NCBI RefSeq assembly: GCF_022458985.1
Contig: NC_061771.1
Span: 30,864,322 to 30,928,321, forward strand
DNA: 64,000 nt
Reading direction: 5' to 3'
Source: Mugil cephalus
Lineage: Eukaryota; Chordata; Actinopteri; Mugiliformes; Mugilidae
The position numbers and the translations under genes are program-made. The notes under the pieces were generated by a model that worked only from the letters and a program-made list of their open reading frames with translations, was not told the origin of the DNA and did not search any database. The first letter of the stretch is position 1, and the number at the start of each line of letters is the position of its first letter. Shown in pieces: positions 33,945 to 48,000 of this stretch.

Positions 33945-34190
33945 TTGTTTCTCCTGCTCTTCTTTTCTCTCTATCTTCTCTGTTTCTACCCGGCTGGCCT
34001 TCGGCTGATGGTTCCTCCATATGAGCTGGGTTCTGCTCAAGGTTTCTTCCTGTTAAAAGGTGTTTTTCCTGCCACCGTCACCCTCAGGCTGCTCTGGAGG
34101 TTGCAGGCGGGTTTTTGTGAAGCGTCTTGAGGCAATTTGTATTGTTATTGGCGCTATATAAATAAAGTTGAATGAATTGAAAATTGAAAT
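33945..34190 (+). repeat. Teleost interspersed repeat with TATATAAATAAAGTTGAATGAA tail type
   Basis: Contains ccatatgagctgggttctgctc, ggtttcttcctgttaaaagg and the ending ggcgctatataaataaag. The same sequence in reverse occurs at 46,032-46,330, and a shorter form in each TRIM unit (13,338; 20,943; 28,547). It looks like the 3' tail of a retroelement; the family is not named. Confidence 0.6.
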
Positions 34191-34199
34191 GAACTTGTC

Positions 34200-34790
34200 A
34201 TCCTAGAGGTGCACTCACTTTAGCACCTCAGGGACATCTCTTATGTATAATGCTTCACTTCCATGTGTTTGATTGGGTTCTCTTTGTCAACAGGATGTTT
34301 TTAGTTTTTTAATGCAGAGATGTAGAAAAAAGGATGTTAAAACTTGTTGGGTTGGGCAGACGTTATTTCATTTGAAGATTAATAAATGTTTAATTTGATC
34401 TTTTTTTCTTTAGACCAACTGATAAACAGCAGTTTTAAATCTGGATAGAAAAAATAACTGAATCAAATCTTCATGAGATCGATAAAACTGCAGCAACAGG
34501 CTCAAAACACCAGGTGGCAGACAGACTTTAACTTTTTTTCTACAAATAATCCTTTAGTTCTTTAAAATTAGCCTTGTTAGGAGTTTCAAATAAACATTTA
34601 AAATTTTGTACTAAAATAAATATTTGTCAGTGTGTTAAAAATTGGGAAGTTAGACAGTGATATTATATATATAGGCCTGTATATATTTACTTTGTGGTAG
34701 TTTGTATATATAGTCTTAATGTTTAAATACTTAATAAAATGTGAATAAAATATAAACTTCACAAAATCTGTCTTCCATTCATCCATCTCT
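34200..34790. other. Gene-free AT-rich stretch
   Basis: No gene, repeat or conserved motif recognised between the interspersed repeat and the GC-rich promoter region of the Meis gene. Confidence 0.4.
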
Positions 34791-34794
34791 TCGC

Positions 34795-34837
34795 GGCAGC
34801 GCGCCTTCACGGGGACGCGCGACGTGTCTCATCTTTT

Positions 34838-34876
<39 letters not shown>

Positions 34877-35228
34877 TTCGTCTTGGAAACGGGATTTGAA
34901 CGCACCTCCACCAGCTCCGCCTCACCCCATCCCCCGGTTTAGGCGTCCCCTGATCGGACTGGGCCTGGTTCCCTAGAGTTGGAGGCCAGGCCGGGAGTAG
35001 GACAGAGTCCGGCCGGGCTGCCGCTGTCTTCGGTCGGTTTCTGGAGCCTGCAGTGGGCCGCCGTGCTTCCGCTTCTCTGTGCGCGGGTTCCGTGTGTGTG
35101 TGTGTTTTTTTTTTTCTCCCGGACACTTTGGGATAAAATCTGGATTAACCATCGCCCCGGCACCGGGAGCTGGATGTGTATTTTGCCCCGCAGAAGTCAC
35201 CTGGAGTCCGGGAGGAGAAACGGGGCCG
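34795..35228 (+). promoter_or_regulatory. GC/CpG-rich promoter and 5'UTR region of the Meis gene
   Basis: Abrupt rise in G+C and CpG (e.g. gcagcgcgccttcacggg, gacgcgcgacg) directly upstream of the predicted ATG at 35,229, contrasting with AT-rich flanks. A pure (AC)18 run sits inside it at 34,839-34,874. No clear TATA box; a CpG-type promoter is typical of homeobox genes. The exact start site cannot be read. Confidence 0.55.
34839..34874. repeat. (AC)n microsatellite
   Basis: 36 bp of uninterrupted AC in the putative promoter of the Meis gene. Confidence 0.95.
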
Positions 35229-35240
35229 ATGGCGCAACGG
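35229..35240 (+). CDS. Meis coding exon 1 (MAQR)
   Basis: Four codons then donor gtgcgt. Meis proteins usually begin MAQR, which supports this tiny exon. Confidence 0.85.
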
Positions 35241-35874
35241 GTGCGTAAAAACCTGCGTTTGTGTGAAAAAAATAAGTTCAAGTTAAATGAACATGAGGGA
35301 TTTTTTATTAATGAATTAATTTATTTTTTCATGTAGACACGAAACTAAGAAGAACCCAATGAAAACAAGTTTCAATCATATTTGTTCCGTCGTTCCTTTG
35401 CGTAAAAAATAACCTGGAATCTTTACTAAAAAAACAAAAAACAACAAACAAAAAAACAACAACAACAACCACTGAAACTAAAATAAATAAGAAAACGTTC
35501 ACAATAATTAGTTTGTTTTGATTTGTGAAAAAACGTTTGAAAAGTTAAATAAGCTGTTTTATTCTTTCTATATCTGTTTTTCCCCCGATAAAATAAATTA
35601 AGCCGAACAAATCAGAAATACATCTAATTATAGAGACACAATAAGCCACGCTAACACAAACTAATACAAAAATAAGGAAAGGAAATAAGGAAATTAAAAC
35701 GCAAATAAAAAAAGAAGAAAAAAGTGAAACAAAGATAAATTTTATTATCAAATTAGATCGTTAAATAACACGTTGTTTAAACTAAGGAACTTTATTAAAA
35801 ATGTTGTAAATAAAATAAATGTTTTGTTCACAAATGACAACATACATACATATATATTTATTTATGTACGTATG

Positions 35875-35908
<34 letters not shown>

Positions 35909-35953
35909 TATATTACTAGCTACATGTGGTGTATCAGGTTTATATAAAGGAAT

Positions 35954-36024
<71 letters not shown>

Positions 36025-39000
36025 CTATATATATATATTTTTGGAGAATTTAAAACCAACACAGGTTATTTACAATGAAAAGGTAAAAGATATAAACACG
36101 CCTGTTTCCTGTTATTCTTCTTCTCATTATTATTATTGTTGTTGTTGTTGTTGTTGTGGTTATTATTATTATTATTATTATTAGCTGTGTTAAATGTTTT
36201 GCTGAAAATTTTTAGTGGATACAGATTTTTCTTGTCCAGATGTTCCTATTATTCTTATTTTTCTGTTTCTGAGGTCAAAGGTCACTCACCTCTCTTATGT
36301 TTCTTCAGTTTGAGGACCTGGCTCACTACTACGGGCCGGACGGCCCAGCTGGAGTCTATGGAGACCCTCCACACCACCACCACCACCACCTCCACCACCA
36401 CCAGCCTGGCCTCTACCCTCTGCACCAGTACGCCCAGTCCGCCGCCTCGGCCGGGGATGGCGTCAAGAGAGACAAAGACGCCATTTATGGGTACGAAGAG
36501 TTTCCCTAGCAACCAAGAAAAGTCCTGCATTCAACTTAAGAAAACTACTTCCTAGAGTCCTCGGTTTGATGAATGACATTTGAGAAAAAAAAAACCCTGA
36601 AAACTAGGATGAATAACAATTATACTGAAGAAGATTTATTCCAGGAGTTTAACTCTTTGCCCTGAAACCAGATCAGAGCGTTTTGTAACCGTGGCTCTGT
36701 GTCACTGACCTCCTGAAACGATTCATTTAGACATATTTCTGTTTTCAAACTAAAACTAATGCTGTCCTTGGTTCCAGAGGTTTGTGGTAACTCCTCAGTC
36801 TCCTTCTTCTAGTTTCTCATCCTTCACGTGTTTTCTTCAAAATGACTGATTATGATGAATGATTTGAAGTCTTGACTTCAGTAAAATCTCATTCACACAT
36901 CAGTTAAAATTCCTCCTCCTCAACCTTTTTGCTTCTTGGGAATTCATTTGTTGTTTTGTGCTTTTCTCATTTTAGTTTTATCTGTGTAGGCGTGCGCACG
37001 GCTTCATGTTCAGGCCGTTACTTGGAGGTTAGCTGATTTTATTTGTAAATAAGTTAAAAGTTGAAAATGAGGGAGAAAAACAAAACCAAGCGCTGTGCGC
37101 TGGAGGAGGGAGGCGGGCATCTTCAAACCAAAACCATCTGCTGGAGTAAAGACGGCCGCTTCTGTGTTTTTATGGAATATTCATTGAATAAACCTTTAGC
37201 GTCGCTTTTAGCCGATGTCCGTGATGGAAAACATGCAGGGGAACTTTCTGATGCTCTCGTGGTCTCCTGCAGACATCCATTGTTCCCTCTGCTGGTGCTG
37301 ATTTTTGAGAAATGTGAACTGGCGACCTGCACACCGAGGGAGAGCGGGGAGGCCGGAGGAGACGTCTGCTCCTCGGACTCATTCAGCGAGGACATCGGCG
37401 TCTTCTCCAAACAGGTAGACGGCAGAGGGACGACTCGTCTCAACTGAGGCAGGGGTCGGATTAATCCGGGTGTAGTTTTGGAGAGAAAATTAAAACGAAA
37501 AATGTCCTGGAAATAAACGTCTGTAGAAAATATTCCTGGATTATTGTTGTCGAGGCTTCAGATCGAGTTGATCCCAGGGTCAGTTTGAGGCTTTAGGGGG
37601 GCTTTAATGTCAAACTATTGTATCACAAAGCTATCATTTGGTTCAAAACATAAAATAAAATAAATTGCATTTAAATAAGAAAATGAAGTAAGAACAATAA
37701 GTGCAAAACACTTCAGATTCTTCTGAAGATGTTTCACCTACGCACTTGACGAAAAAATTAAATTCAAATCATATTTTTAGGGGTGCTGGGACAAAGCTTA
37801 GCAGTGGGCTAAAAATGGGCTAGACACAGCTGTGGTTGATCCCATTTATTCCTATTGTAACCTTTCTTCCGCTCACACTATGTTGATAAGCTGATGATAT
37901 GAAAACCAGGCAGCACTCAAGCAAATACAAAACGAAGTTTGAATTAATTCAAGTCATGTTCAGAATGGATAAATTCACACATTAATTGTTTGTGCAGATC
38001 CGATCGGAGAAGACTTTATTTTCATCAAACCCAGACATGGATAACTTGGTGAGTAGATTCAACTGTAACGTCATCATATTAATAATTCAAGTCTCCTTTG
38101 TTTTCTTCTCTATGAAGGAAGATGGTTAGTCTGCAGAGCTAACGCAATTTAATCCTCAACTAAAGAGACCAAATAAATAAGTAAATCGCTCCGAAACTGT
38201 TGTGATGGTAGAAAACACCCTAGTAGCGATGATATCATTCTGAACCCATTGATCGGCTCCTTGACTAGAACTGGACTAAGTGAAATACCACAAAGTTCAC
38301 ATATTTTACAAAGGTTTTAGTAAAAATAGGACCGGGCCCACTCTCCATTTGGACATTAAGATAAAACCAAAGAGCCCAAAGTGTTCCTCCATGTTGGGTT
38401 TTTACCTGTTGAAAGAGAATCTGGAATCTACAATATACTACTGATTCACTATAGAAGGCAACGTACACACAATTCAACTTAGAACATTTTATTTAGTCTG
38501 GACATCATCACATTCCACTATTGTGCACATTATAGAATCCATATGAATATTAACATTTCCTCCATGTGGCTGTTGTTTAAGGCATGTAAATCCTAGCTTC
38601 CTAACCACCAGCTGTCAGTGGTCCTTCCAGTTTCCCTCCATCGTATGCTAAATTGGAGTATCTTATTTAATCCCAAACATTAACATATGCTAATGAATGT
38701 TAATGAATTTCCTCTACAGATGATTCAAGCAATACAGGTGCTGCGTTTCCACCTGCTGGAGCTGGAGAAGGTCAGAGAAACATCAACAGAGCATTCGATA
38801 GTTTTTTATTCGTGAGACTTTTTGGAGATTTAGATCTACAAACATCCGCCATTTAAGATTGACAACCAGGATCATTTCTGCATTAAGCCATGCGTGATAT
38901 GTTTCTAGTTCTCTATTTAGATCCCTGTAATGATTCATTTTATCTCCAGGTTCACGAACTCTGTGATAATTTCTGCCATCGGTACATTGGCTGTCTGAAA

Positions 39001-42000
39001 GGCAAAATGCCACTCGATCTGGTTATAGACGACAAAGACGAAAGCAGGTCGGACAGCGAGGAGTTTGGGAGGCTGTCTGAGAACAATGTGGACCAGGTGA
39101 GCTCTGATTTTAGCTGCATCCTCTTAAAGTTCAATTCTTGAGGAAATATCAGAAAGACTACAATTTCCTATGTTGGTGCTGATACAGTAGGTCAGGTGAA
39201 CAATATCGATGTATACCAAGATATATCGTAGAAAACAAAGACATCACCTGAAGCATGGTGGTAGCAGCATCATTCTTTGAGGTTGCTTTAGGTGGAGGGA
39301 GTCATTAACAGTGCTCGTGTATGGATGGAGTTACCTCTTCTTCTACTGGAAAAGAAAATACTGGATCAGTCGCTCCCACTGGTTGAGATTACTTTAACTT
39401 GGTAACCACCTACTATGTATTTGGACGTTTTCGGAAAACAAGAAAAAAAATGAATTTACACCAAGCACATTTTTATTGATATTATAACAGTTAATTAAAA
39501 AATGACTTCGGCAGTTATGCTATAAGGCTAACGATATATGCTATATGATGTTGTTATATATGCTAACGATATATCACTGATCGACTTTTCCTGAACCTTG
39601 AGAATAAAATAACCAATCTACCAAATCCCATAGACCCAGGAAAAGTGTCTTTCGTTATAATTTCAACCATTCAACAAGAATAATAAATCCTACTTTGTTT
39701 CCTGAGAGTTTCTGTGGGAAAATGACTCCATGAATAAATCACGTGTCATTCTTCTTTACTCATCACAGGTTTCGTGGAGCAGAGATCAAGATGACTCGGC
39801 GTCCATCAGGTCGGCCGGGACGCCAGGACCCTCCAGCGGAGGACACACGTCTCACAGTGGAGATAATAGCAGTGAACAAGGTACACCTAAACATTTCACA
39901 TCAAAAATCCTAAGGCCGATCCATGTTGACCCTAAGAGCAGCTCATAACCATAATAAAGAGTGTAATGCATGCATCATTGAAAAAGAAAGTCAGTTTTTA
40001 GAAATGTTATAATCTTGAAGATTTGATAATAAATATCATCCCATAGTTAAACTGATAGGAAGGTTAAAAAACAGTTGTCAAGAAAAGATTTTATTTATTT
40101 TGTAAAACCATGGTTGGCCACCAGGGCAGAGAGGCTGCGAGGCTAATGTCCATGTCCATGTCCAATTTGTAGAAGGATCAAAACCAAAGAGCAGTACTCA
40201 AAGTGAAAGCGTTATGAAGCTACGTTTCATTAACAAACTCTGGCTCAGGCCTGATTTTATGCCATGTTTTCTACGTTCGTATAAGTTAGCAAACGGACAA
40301 GACCATGTAAAGAAAATGGGATGTGTGCAGAGGTACTTTGTGTCTGTATCAGCTGAAACAGGTTCATAATGACGTGAACACGCCAGGTTACGTGGGCGTC
40401 TAATCTTTTTTACGTGCTTGGTCTCCACAAGATCCTTCCCGATGATCCTCTGATGCTTTTATGTCTCTATGAGGCTGATCACATTTACTGTATCCAGAGA
40501 CACTCCCAACCTTTTTACACTACATTGACCAACTCTGTGTTTTAATTCCACGTCGCCTTCATCAGAGTGTTTGATTGACCTCGGAAATGAGGTTGAAGAT
40601 AAAGTTTCTTGCCTTCGAGGACTCTCCTCCAACAGACCATGGACAATGAAATGTTTTAGAAACTGGACGAATCCACCTTCTGGTTTAACTTGTTATGAGG
40701 CCAAGTTGTCACAAACCATTAGCAGGTTGTGTTGGACCTTTTTTTTCTTCAGGAGGAGCGTGTTGGAGGAGGTAGAGGTGTTTTGAGGTGTGGTGTAAAT
40801 CATCCTTGAGGAGATGGCAGTTCGTCCTAATGAGGCTTAGAGCTTGTTTATGGAGTCTCACGTCATTTTATGATTATTTCCACGTCGCCACAGTCTCTGC
40901 TGAAGCAGGGCGAGGCCCAGGTCACCGTCCTCGGCGTCACCTCGGCCTGGCACCGATAAAAACACTGAGGAGAAAATGAGCTTCATTAAACCAGCAGAGA
41001 GAGAGAGCAGCTGGTTAGAGGCGGCGGCTCGTGGCTTAAAGATCACTGGTTTGAACCCTTTAAGATGTTTAATAAGTTATTTATAGTGCTGTCAGACAAT
41101 TAATCAGATTAATCCGAGGGTTGCTGTGGATTTATTTCAATTAATCATGGTTAAATATCCTTAATGAGCCTCCTGAACAAACACACTCAAGAAAGAAGGG
41201 AATATACTGCACTTAACTGAACAACTGTTTGTGTCTTTTTTAAACCAACATTTCTCCACATGAATGTGGCCCTGTTCCTCCTCTTTCAGCAGCTACTAAG
41301 ACGAAAGACTTCTTATTTGGCCAGGTGTTTGCAACCCAGCATTTCCAGCTTGTCTTTGTTTGTCTCAAACTGTGCGATGCATTAGCCCAAGTGCTAGCAG
41401 AATCCCAGACTTACGTATGCTAGACATTAATGTGCTATTTGAAGTTGGAAGTGCTTCGATGGAAAGAAAGCTTCTTCTTGCAGGGTCTGATGATACTTTA
41501 TGTAGGTCCACCGTTCTGTCTTGTTTTTTTTTTTGTTTGTTTTTTTTAAGTACTCAAATTTCCCATGGAGAGGACCAACGTGCTGTTTAGAGTCTTCCAT
41601 CTTCATAATGAAACATTCATCATGAGACATTCATGGTTATTCTGCTGCATAGGGTTGAATGCGTTAAAATCTATTTAATCAGTTTAATCATGATGGTGCT
41701 TTTGACAGCCTTAGTTATTTAATTTACTTTCAGTTTAATTTTACTTCTACTTTTATGGCATTGTATTGGTTGTCATTTCTAATCTACAAACATTTTTTGA
41801 TTTATCTTTGGTTTGTCACAAAAACAAACCAAAGGACTTACTCTGCTATTCAAATACTGTCTGTCTGCTCATACCTATCATATGTTAAGGCTGGTTTTTA
41901 AGTTATTTACAGCGCTGTGAAATGATTACAATTTTTAATCAGATTAATCTCAGCGTTGCTGTGGATTAATTTCGATTAATCCCAATCAAATTTCTTTAAT

Positions 42001-45000
42001 TTTTAATCTATATTAATCGTGACTCATGAAAGAAGGGAATATATCTGGACTTAACATGTTCATTAAACACCTTCTGTTGATGGATTAATCCATGCCTTAG
42101 TTATTTAATCTACCTTTAATTTAATTTTGCTGTGTTGTACTTTGTGGTGTTGTAACCCTCTCGTGTCGATCAGGTGATTGTCTGGATAACGACGCAAGGT
42201 CTCCAAGCACTGGCGACGACGACGACCCTGAAAGAGACAAACTAGCCAACAAGAAGAGAGGCATCTTCCCCAAAGTGGCCACCAACATCCTGAGAGCCTG
42301 GCTGTTCCAGCACCTAACAGTAAGAATAACCAGAAGAGCAGAGGTTTCTGGAGGTATTGTTTCTTCAGTGCTGGAATAAATCTGTTCTCTGAGCATGTTT
42401 GGCCCACATGGTTTTGGTTGATGTTAGCTGGTTTTAGGGTCATGCTGCCACCAGATCCTCCCATATCAGCTTGGAGTATAATGGGTGAATCCAGATGCAG
42501 TTTACAATATTTTCTTTTGGAATACAAGCTACCTCTAGCTACCTCCGTCCATACAATAGACATACTTTTGAGTTCTGAGTCCAGGACGTCCACTAGACCC
42601 AACTTTCAGAGAATCACTGTAGACGAGGACTTAACTGTTGTTCTCTCCAGGTTCACACATGTGAGTGTTTACCTGGATTTCATCTCCATAAAACCAGTTC
42701 AGGGTTGTAGTTCCTGATCCCTTTCGATGAAAATCTATTTCCTGATTCAGCTACTTCAACACTTTTACCAGTTTCAGGCCAAAATAAACATAGAGCAGTC
42801 AACCAGGTTAAAGCGTTGCAGGATGTCTGCACTGGCTCTAATCAGCCTTGATGCTCTCCATCTCCTGTCTGGGTCCAAGTTAAACCCTAAGTGATCAGAC
42901 GGTGGAGGAAGGCTGTTCTCTGGTTCCCTCGTCCCGTAGAGAAAACATCATCCATTACCTCTGTGACAGGACCCCTGAGGGCCTGGGTCGCCTTAATGAC
43001 CTCTCACCCCACCCCTTAAACCCCATGTCCACTCACACATACTCAGAATGAGGCGGTCTGAAAATTAAGCTATGAGGCAGTGGGTGGATCAAAAGAAATT
43101 TTCTAACAACCACAGACTTCAATTTAGTTCACTGGGACATTGAACAACATTTTGCCAATTTCCCCTTTTTTCAGCAGAACACAGTTTTGTTCTCATTGTA
43201 AAATTCCCACTCAAGGTCTGAAAACTTTTATGAACGTGGAACATTTGCCTGGATTTGTTTCTGACAGAAATCTTTGGAAAACAGCTTATACAGTTGATAA
43301 GACATCAGAGCAGAGTCCAGATTAATAAATACTAATCAGTTATTATTGTTCTCTGGTCTTTTACGAGGCTGAAATCAGTCACAACTGCCTTCTCTAATTG
43401 GTTTCCTGCTTCGTTAACTCTGATTAATCGTAACTTTAACACAGCAGCAACAACAACAGGAACAACAAACTGCTGGTGCTGTTTTACAGACGTCTCTGTG
43501 TTTTGTCCCACTGCAGCACCCGTACCCATCGGAGGATCAGAAGAAGCATCTGGCTCAGGACACGGGCCTCACCATCCTGCAGGTCAACAACTGGTGAGTG
43601 TCGGTGGCGTCAGCGGTCGGCCCCTCGGGCCCCGATGTTAATGACTTGAATGATTAATTCCTGCGGGTTTCCTCCAAACACAGTCACCAAGGGCAGGAGG
43701 CTCTTAATTGGGGAGTTAATTGGGAGTTAGAGACTTGAAGGATGTTTACAGAAACATAACGCTTAACAAGCAAGTTTTATCGTTGGGATCACATCGTTAA
43801 CTGATCCTCTAATGGGATTAGAGACCTGGAGTGTCTGGAGGCTAAATATTAGTCATGTTGTCATAGTTGTAGTAGGAGTAGATTAACAGTACAATCAACT
43901 AAAATGAGGTTTGGAGTTCATCAAGGGTCAATTCTGGATCCTCTTTTCTTTTAAGTTTTCACATCTTCACCAGGTTCTAATATAAAAGTTGCGTGAGGGA
44001 CCATTTGACCATTTTTAATTAGTACTTTAATCACCCCGAAATCCACTTTTACCCACAAGAGAAAACTTCAACCAGTCCATTCAATCTGGAGCTATGCTGC
44101 TGCTGATGGCATTTTTTTAGCTCCACTGTTACCATGGTTACTTCAGCTAGAAGGAACCAAACGGCCTGGACTGAGACTCACACAACAGAATCTTTGGTTT
44201 CTGCATTTTATTATTGATGGCAGTTAAGACAATGTAGGGAAGACAGAAGTTGTAGTCTGAAGGGGGATTAAAGAGAAATGGAGTGACGTTAACTGGAAGA
44301 GAAACATGCAAGATCTTTTTGGGCTTAAACCTGAATCTTCTGAACGACGTATGTGATTATTCTGAAGCTCCACTTTCTTGGCTGTGGTGATTTGTCGATG
44401 CTTAATAATGACTCAAGACATGATGCGTAACAAGCAGTAGGTACCTAATCTTACCAAACTAGTGTAGTATTTGGTACATAGTACTGTACAAACAGGTTGT
44501 TTAAAGTGTGCATGTGCAGAACAGTCCAGTAGTGCAGTGGTGATGGCGTAACAGTCTTTAGTCAGAAACCCTCCTCCCCAAACCTTTTTCACTCCCTTAA
44601 AGGTCTGCTTTGGCTTTTGTTTTTCTGAAAAGGAACCTTTTTTTTTTTTTTTTCCTTTACCCCCTCTCGCTCCTCATGTTGAACTGGAACTGTCCCACTC
44701 AGGGGTGAGGAGGTGGGGTGAGGCAGCAGGAGGACATAAATCAAGTGGAAAACCTCAGAGCTTTCACTCGGGGGTGGGTCGGGAGGGGTCGGCGGTGGTT
44801 TCTGAGGCCTTTAAGCTGAGGAATACCAGTCCTCTGCAGAGGCTCATGGGTCATGCATACCAGGCTTATGGCTTTGAAGAGTGTATTTTGACATGTATGA
44901 CTGCTTCCCCCTGATACCCCAGCAAGTTCCTCAATATTCTCATCCTTCAGTTAGCTTCTGCGGCTAACACTTTTGACTTGTTTTGTATTAACCTCCATCG

Positions 45001-48000
45001 CCTGTGAAAAGAAAATACAAACGCAAAAAGAAAGGTGCTCAGAAATGTAACTAAGCTATCGGTTGCTCATCTTCTTTAATTTGTGATGAAATTGGTTTAG
45101 ACTTTAGACTTTAGTCATGAAATTAAATGAAACATAATCAGTTTTAGCTCTTAAACCAAACTGTTGTCGCTGCTACTGTGGTTTCAGTTGTTTCCTTTGC
45201 TTCATGCTCCACATTCTCCCAAAACACTAACATCGCAATGTTCCTCCTCTCATTTGCCTCTGTTGTGTTTCAGGTTCATCAATGCGAGGCGGCGAATTGT
45301 TCAGCCAATGATTGACCAGTCCAACAGAGCAGGTAGGGTTTCCTTGTGTTGTATGCAGGAACAAAGTGCTTTAATGTTATTGTTCTATTTGCTGTAAAAC
45401 AACATCAATCAATCGCAACTCTGCATAGTTTTGGTCCTTGGTGTGATTAGTATGTCGAGTTACTCTGTGATACAAGTTCTTGAGGAGGTTCTGCAACAGC
45501 TTCATTAAAAGCGTCTTTCCAACGACAGAGGAGATGTGTCTCCTGGAGTTTAAATCTGGAGAACAGCTCTGTCCACATCTGGAGTCATTGTCTTTGTTTG
45601 TAGGTGACAGCTGATGGATGTCTCAGGCTATGGTTGCTCTGGTCTAGGTAACCCTCTTGTGTATTGACACCCATTAACATTGTGCTTTGCTTTACCTCCA
45701 CCAGTTACAAAGATATGCTGGATTATACATGTTTTTAAATCAAACTCAACGATTATGGATTAAGACATTGTAAATTGTACTGATCGATGACCCCATAGAG
45801 CTAAGCCGGTTATGGTTAGGGTTAGAGTTATGGTTAGGGCACTGGAAAAAACAAATCTGGACGTGCACCACATAAATCACTGCATTTCTATTCCCCCTAG
45901 AAATGCACAAAATCTAAATACCACAATAAGAAAGAAAAATAATGAAAACTCCTATTTCTCTAGAAACCTCTCAAATATCCTTGGGATATTTACACTCTCT
46001 CATCAGGTGGTTTTTCAGACGTATTGATATAAAAGTTCAATCCGGTTCAATTCAATTTTATTTATATAGTGCCAATAACAATACAAATTGTTTCAAGTCA
46101 TTTTACAAAAAACAACCTGAAACCTCCAGAGCAGCCTGAGGGCGACAGGCGATGGTGGCAGGAAAAACTCCCTTTTAACAGAAAGAAACCTTGAGCAGAA
46201 CCCAGCTCATATGGAGGAACCATCTGCAGAAGGCCAGCCGTGTAGAAACAGAGAAGATAGAAAAGAAGAGAACAAACTTCTGTCATACATATATTGAGCT
46301 GAAGGAAACACATAGGATCTAATCATACAACATAAAGCTGATGATCTTATGTGACAGTTTGAGAGTATAACAGGATTCATGGGCAGGTTGGTGAACTGTT
46401 CATCCAGGTAGGAGTGGACAACTGGACAAGGCCATGAAGAGTGAGAAAGGTTAATGAGACCACGACAACAGATGTAGTTTATGGAACTAAGCACGTCAGA
46501 TATGCAGCACTCCAAGACAGAGACCTTCACAAGAAGATGCTCATTGCACAATTGCAATGGAAACACTTTTTTGGCATTTCTGGGTTACTGGAGATGACAC
46601 AGTGGGTCATGTGACCAGTTAATTTGAAGTCCATCTTCCACAAAGCAAAATCTGTCTCTGTGACTAGAATTCAAGAGAATTATGGGATATCATGAGAAGA
46701 AACTTTACGAGAGTTACAGCTCATTCACAAAACTCCTGTCATTGGAAACACGTACAGAGAGCAATTGTACCTTATCTAAATTTCAGAAATATTGCTTTTA
46801 TTTTGCGAAAAAACTGTAGTGAAAACACAGCTTATGTCGAATTTGAAGTAACACATTAAGTTAAAAAAATAAAAAATAAACACAATCTGTCAATTTATTT
46901 TGAGTGTATGCATGTACTTCAAAATTTGAAAAATGTGAATTATGAACTTGGCGCACCACAGCGGCTCGGTGGGTTTTCTCTGGGTACTCCCATCTCCAAA
47001 GACATGCTCGTTAGGCTGATTGGTGACTCTAAATTCACCCTAGGTGTACATGTAAGTGTGAATGATTGTTTATCACTGTGTTAGCCCTACGATGGACTGG
47101 AGACCTAACCAGGGTGGACCCCACCACTTGGCCGAGGCTTTGGGGTAGGCACCAGCAACCCCCGCGACCCTAGTGAGGATTAAGGATGAGGATGAGATGA
47201 GATGAATTATGAGCTTGAGCTAGTTCGCTTTAATCTGTGCAAACAGAACCTCAAACTACTTCTTGTTTACTGTGAACATGCCCAACACTGTAGCTAGTTA
47301 ATTCACTTGGAATCTCACTTAAACGTAAAAACTCCGAAAAGCTCTCAGATCCTTGAGGTCAGTTATTTTAGAGCACAGCCAATTATTTAGTACGTGGACG
47401 GTGTTTGTAAGTCAGTCAGTGGCTCCCATTAGTCTAGATTAGTTCTATGTGGTACCTCACGTCTCCAATGGTGTCCTATCATCACTACAATTTTTCATCA
47501 ACATTCAGGGTCTCTTATTGATCGTCTCTTCCCATGTGGACGAACCTTCATACGTAAGTCTCTAGTTTTTAATTGGACCAAACCTGAAATCAAAGCATTG
47601 TGCAAAACCTTCTTGGCAGTTTGGGATTCTTCCACCTGCCACATTAATTTTTACCAGCTTTTTGAAATCAGAAACAGACGTTTACATGCTAATAACTTGT
47701 ATTTTCCAAACTCTAGACCACGTCTGTGCATGTGAGCAGTCAATGAAGAAGCAGACTGACTTCCAGCTAAACAAGCCGCTGGTCTCTCGGCTGTCTTAAA
47801 GCCAACAGAAAGGCTTAAACTGCAGGACTGAATGGCCTCTAAAGCCCAGTAGGATTAGCTCTAGCCTGACAAAGATGCTAATCACCTCGAATGACCAGCT
47901 CCATTCAACATTTTAACCGAGGATTAAAACCAATCGGAGCCCGGGTTGAAGTGGGGCTAAAGCACCGTTAGCCTTTTGACCCCTCAGCTTTGTTAGCATT

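Larger units (their letters stand above)
39881..42173 (+). other. Meis intron 7
   Basis: No other gene. Two related repeat pieces lie at about 41,086-41,165 and 41,905-42,080, with poly-T at 41,522-41,548. Confidence 0.7.

Noticed and set aside
34779-35336. Several overlapping ORFs on both strands in GC-rich DNA
   Set aside because: High G+C reduces stop codons by chance; the region is the Meis promoter and 5'UTR.
36136-36555. 139-residue ORF starting with a Leu-rich run
   Set aside because: The start is an ATT/GTT microsatellite and the rest is the Meis exon 2 in the wrong frame.
45806-45838. GGTTAGGG-like run suggesting an interstitial telomere
   Set aside because: Only a few imperfect units; too short to be meaningful.
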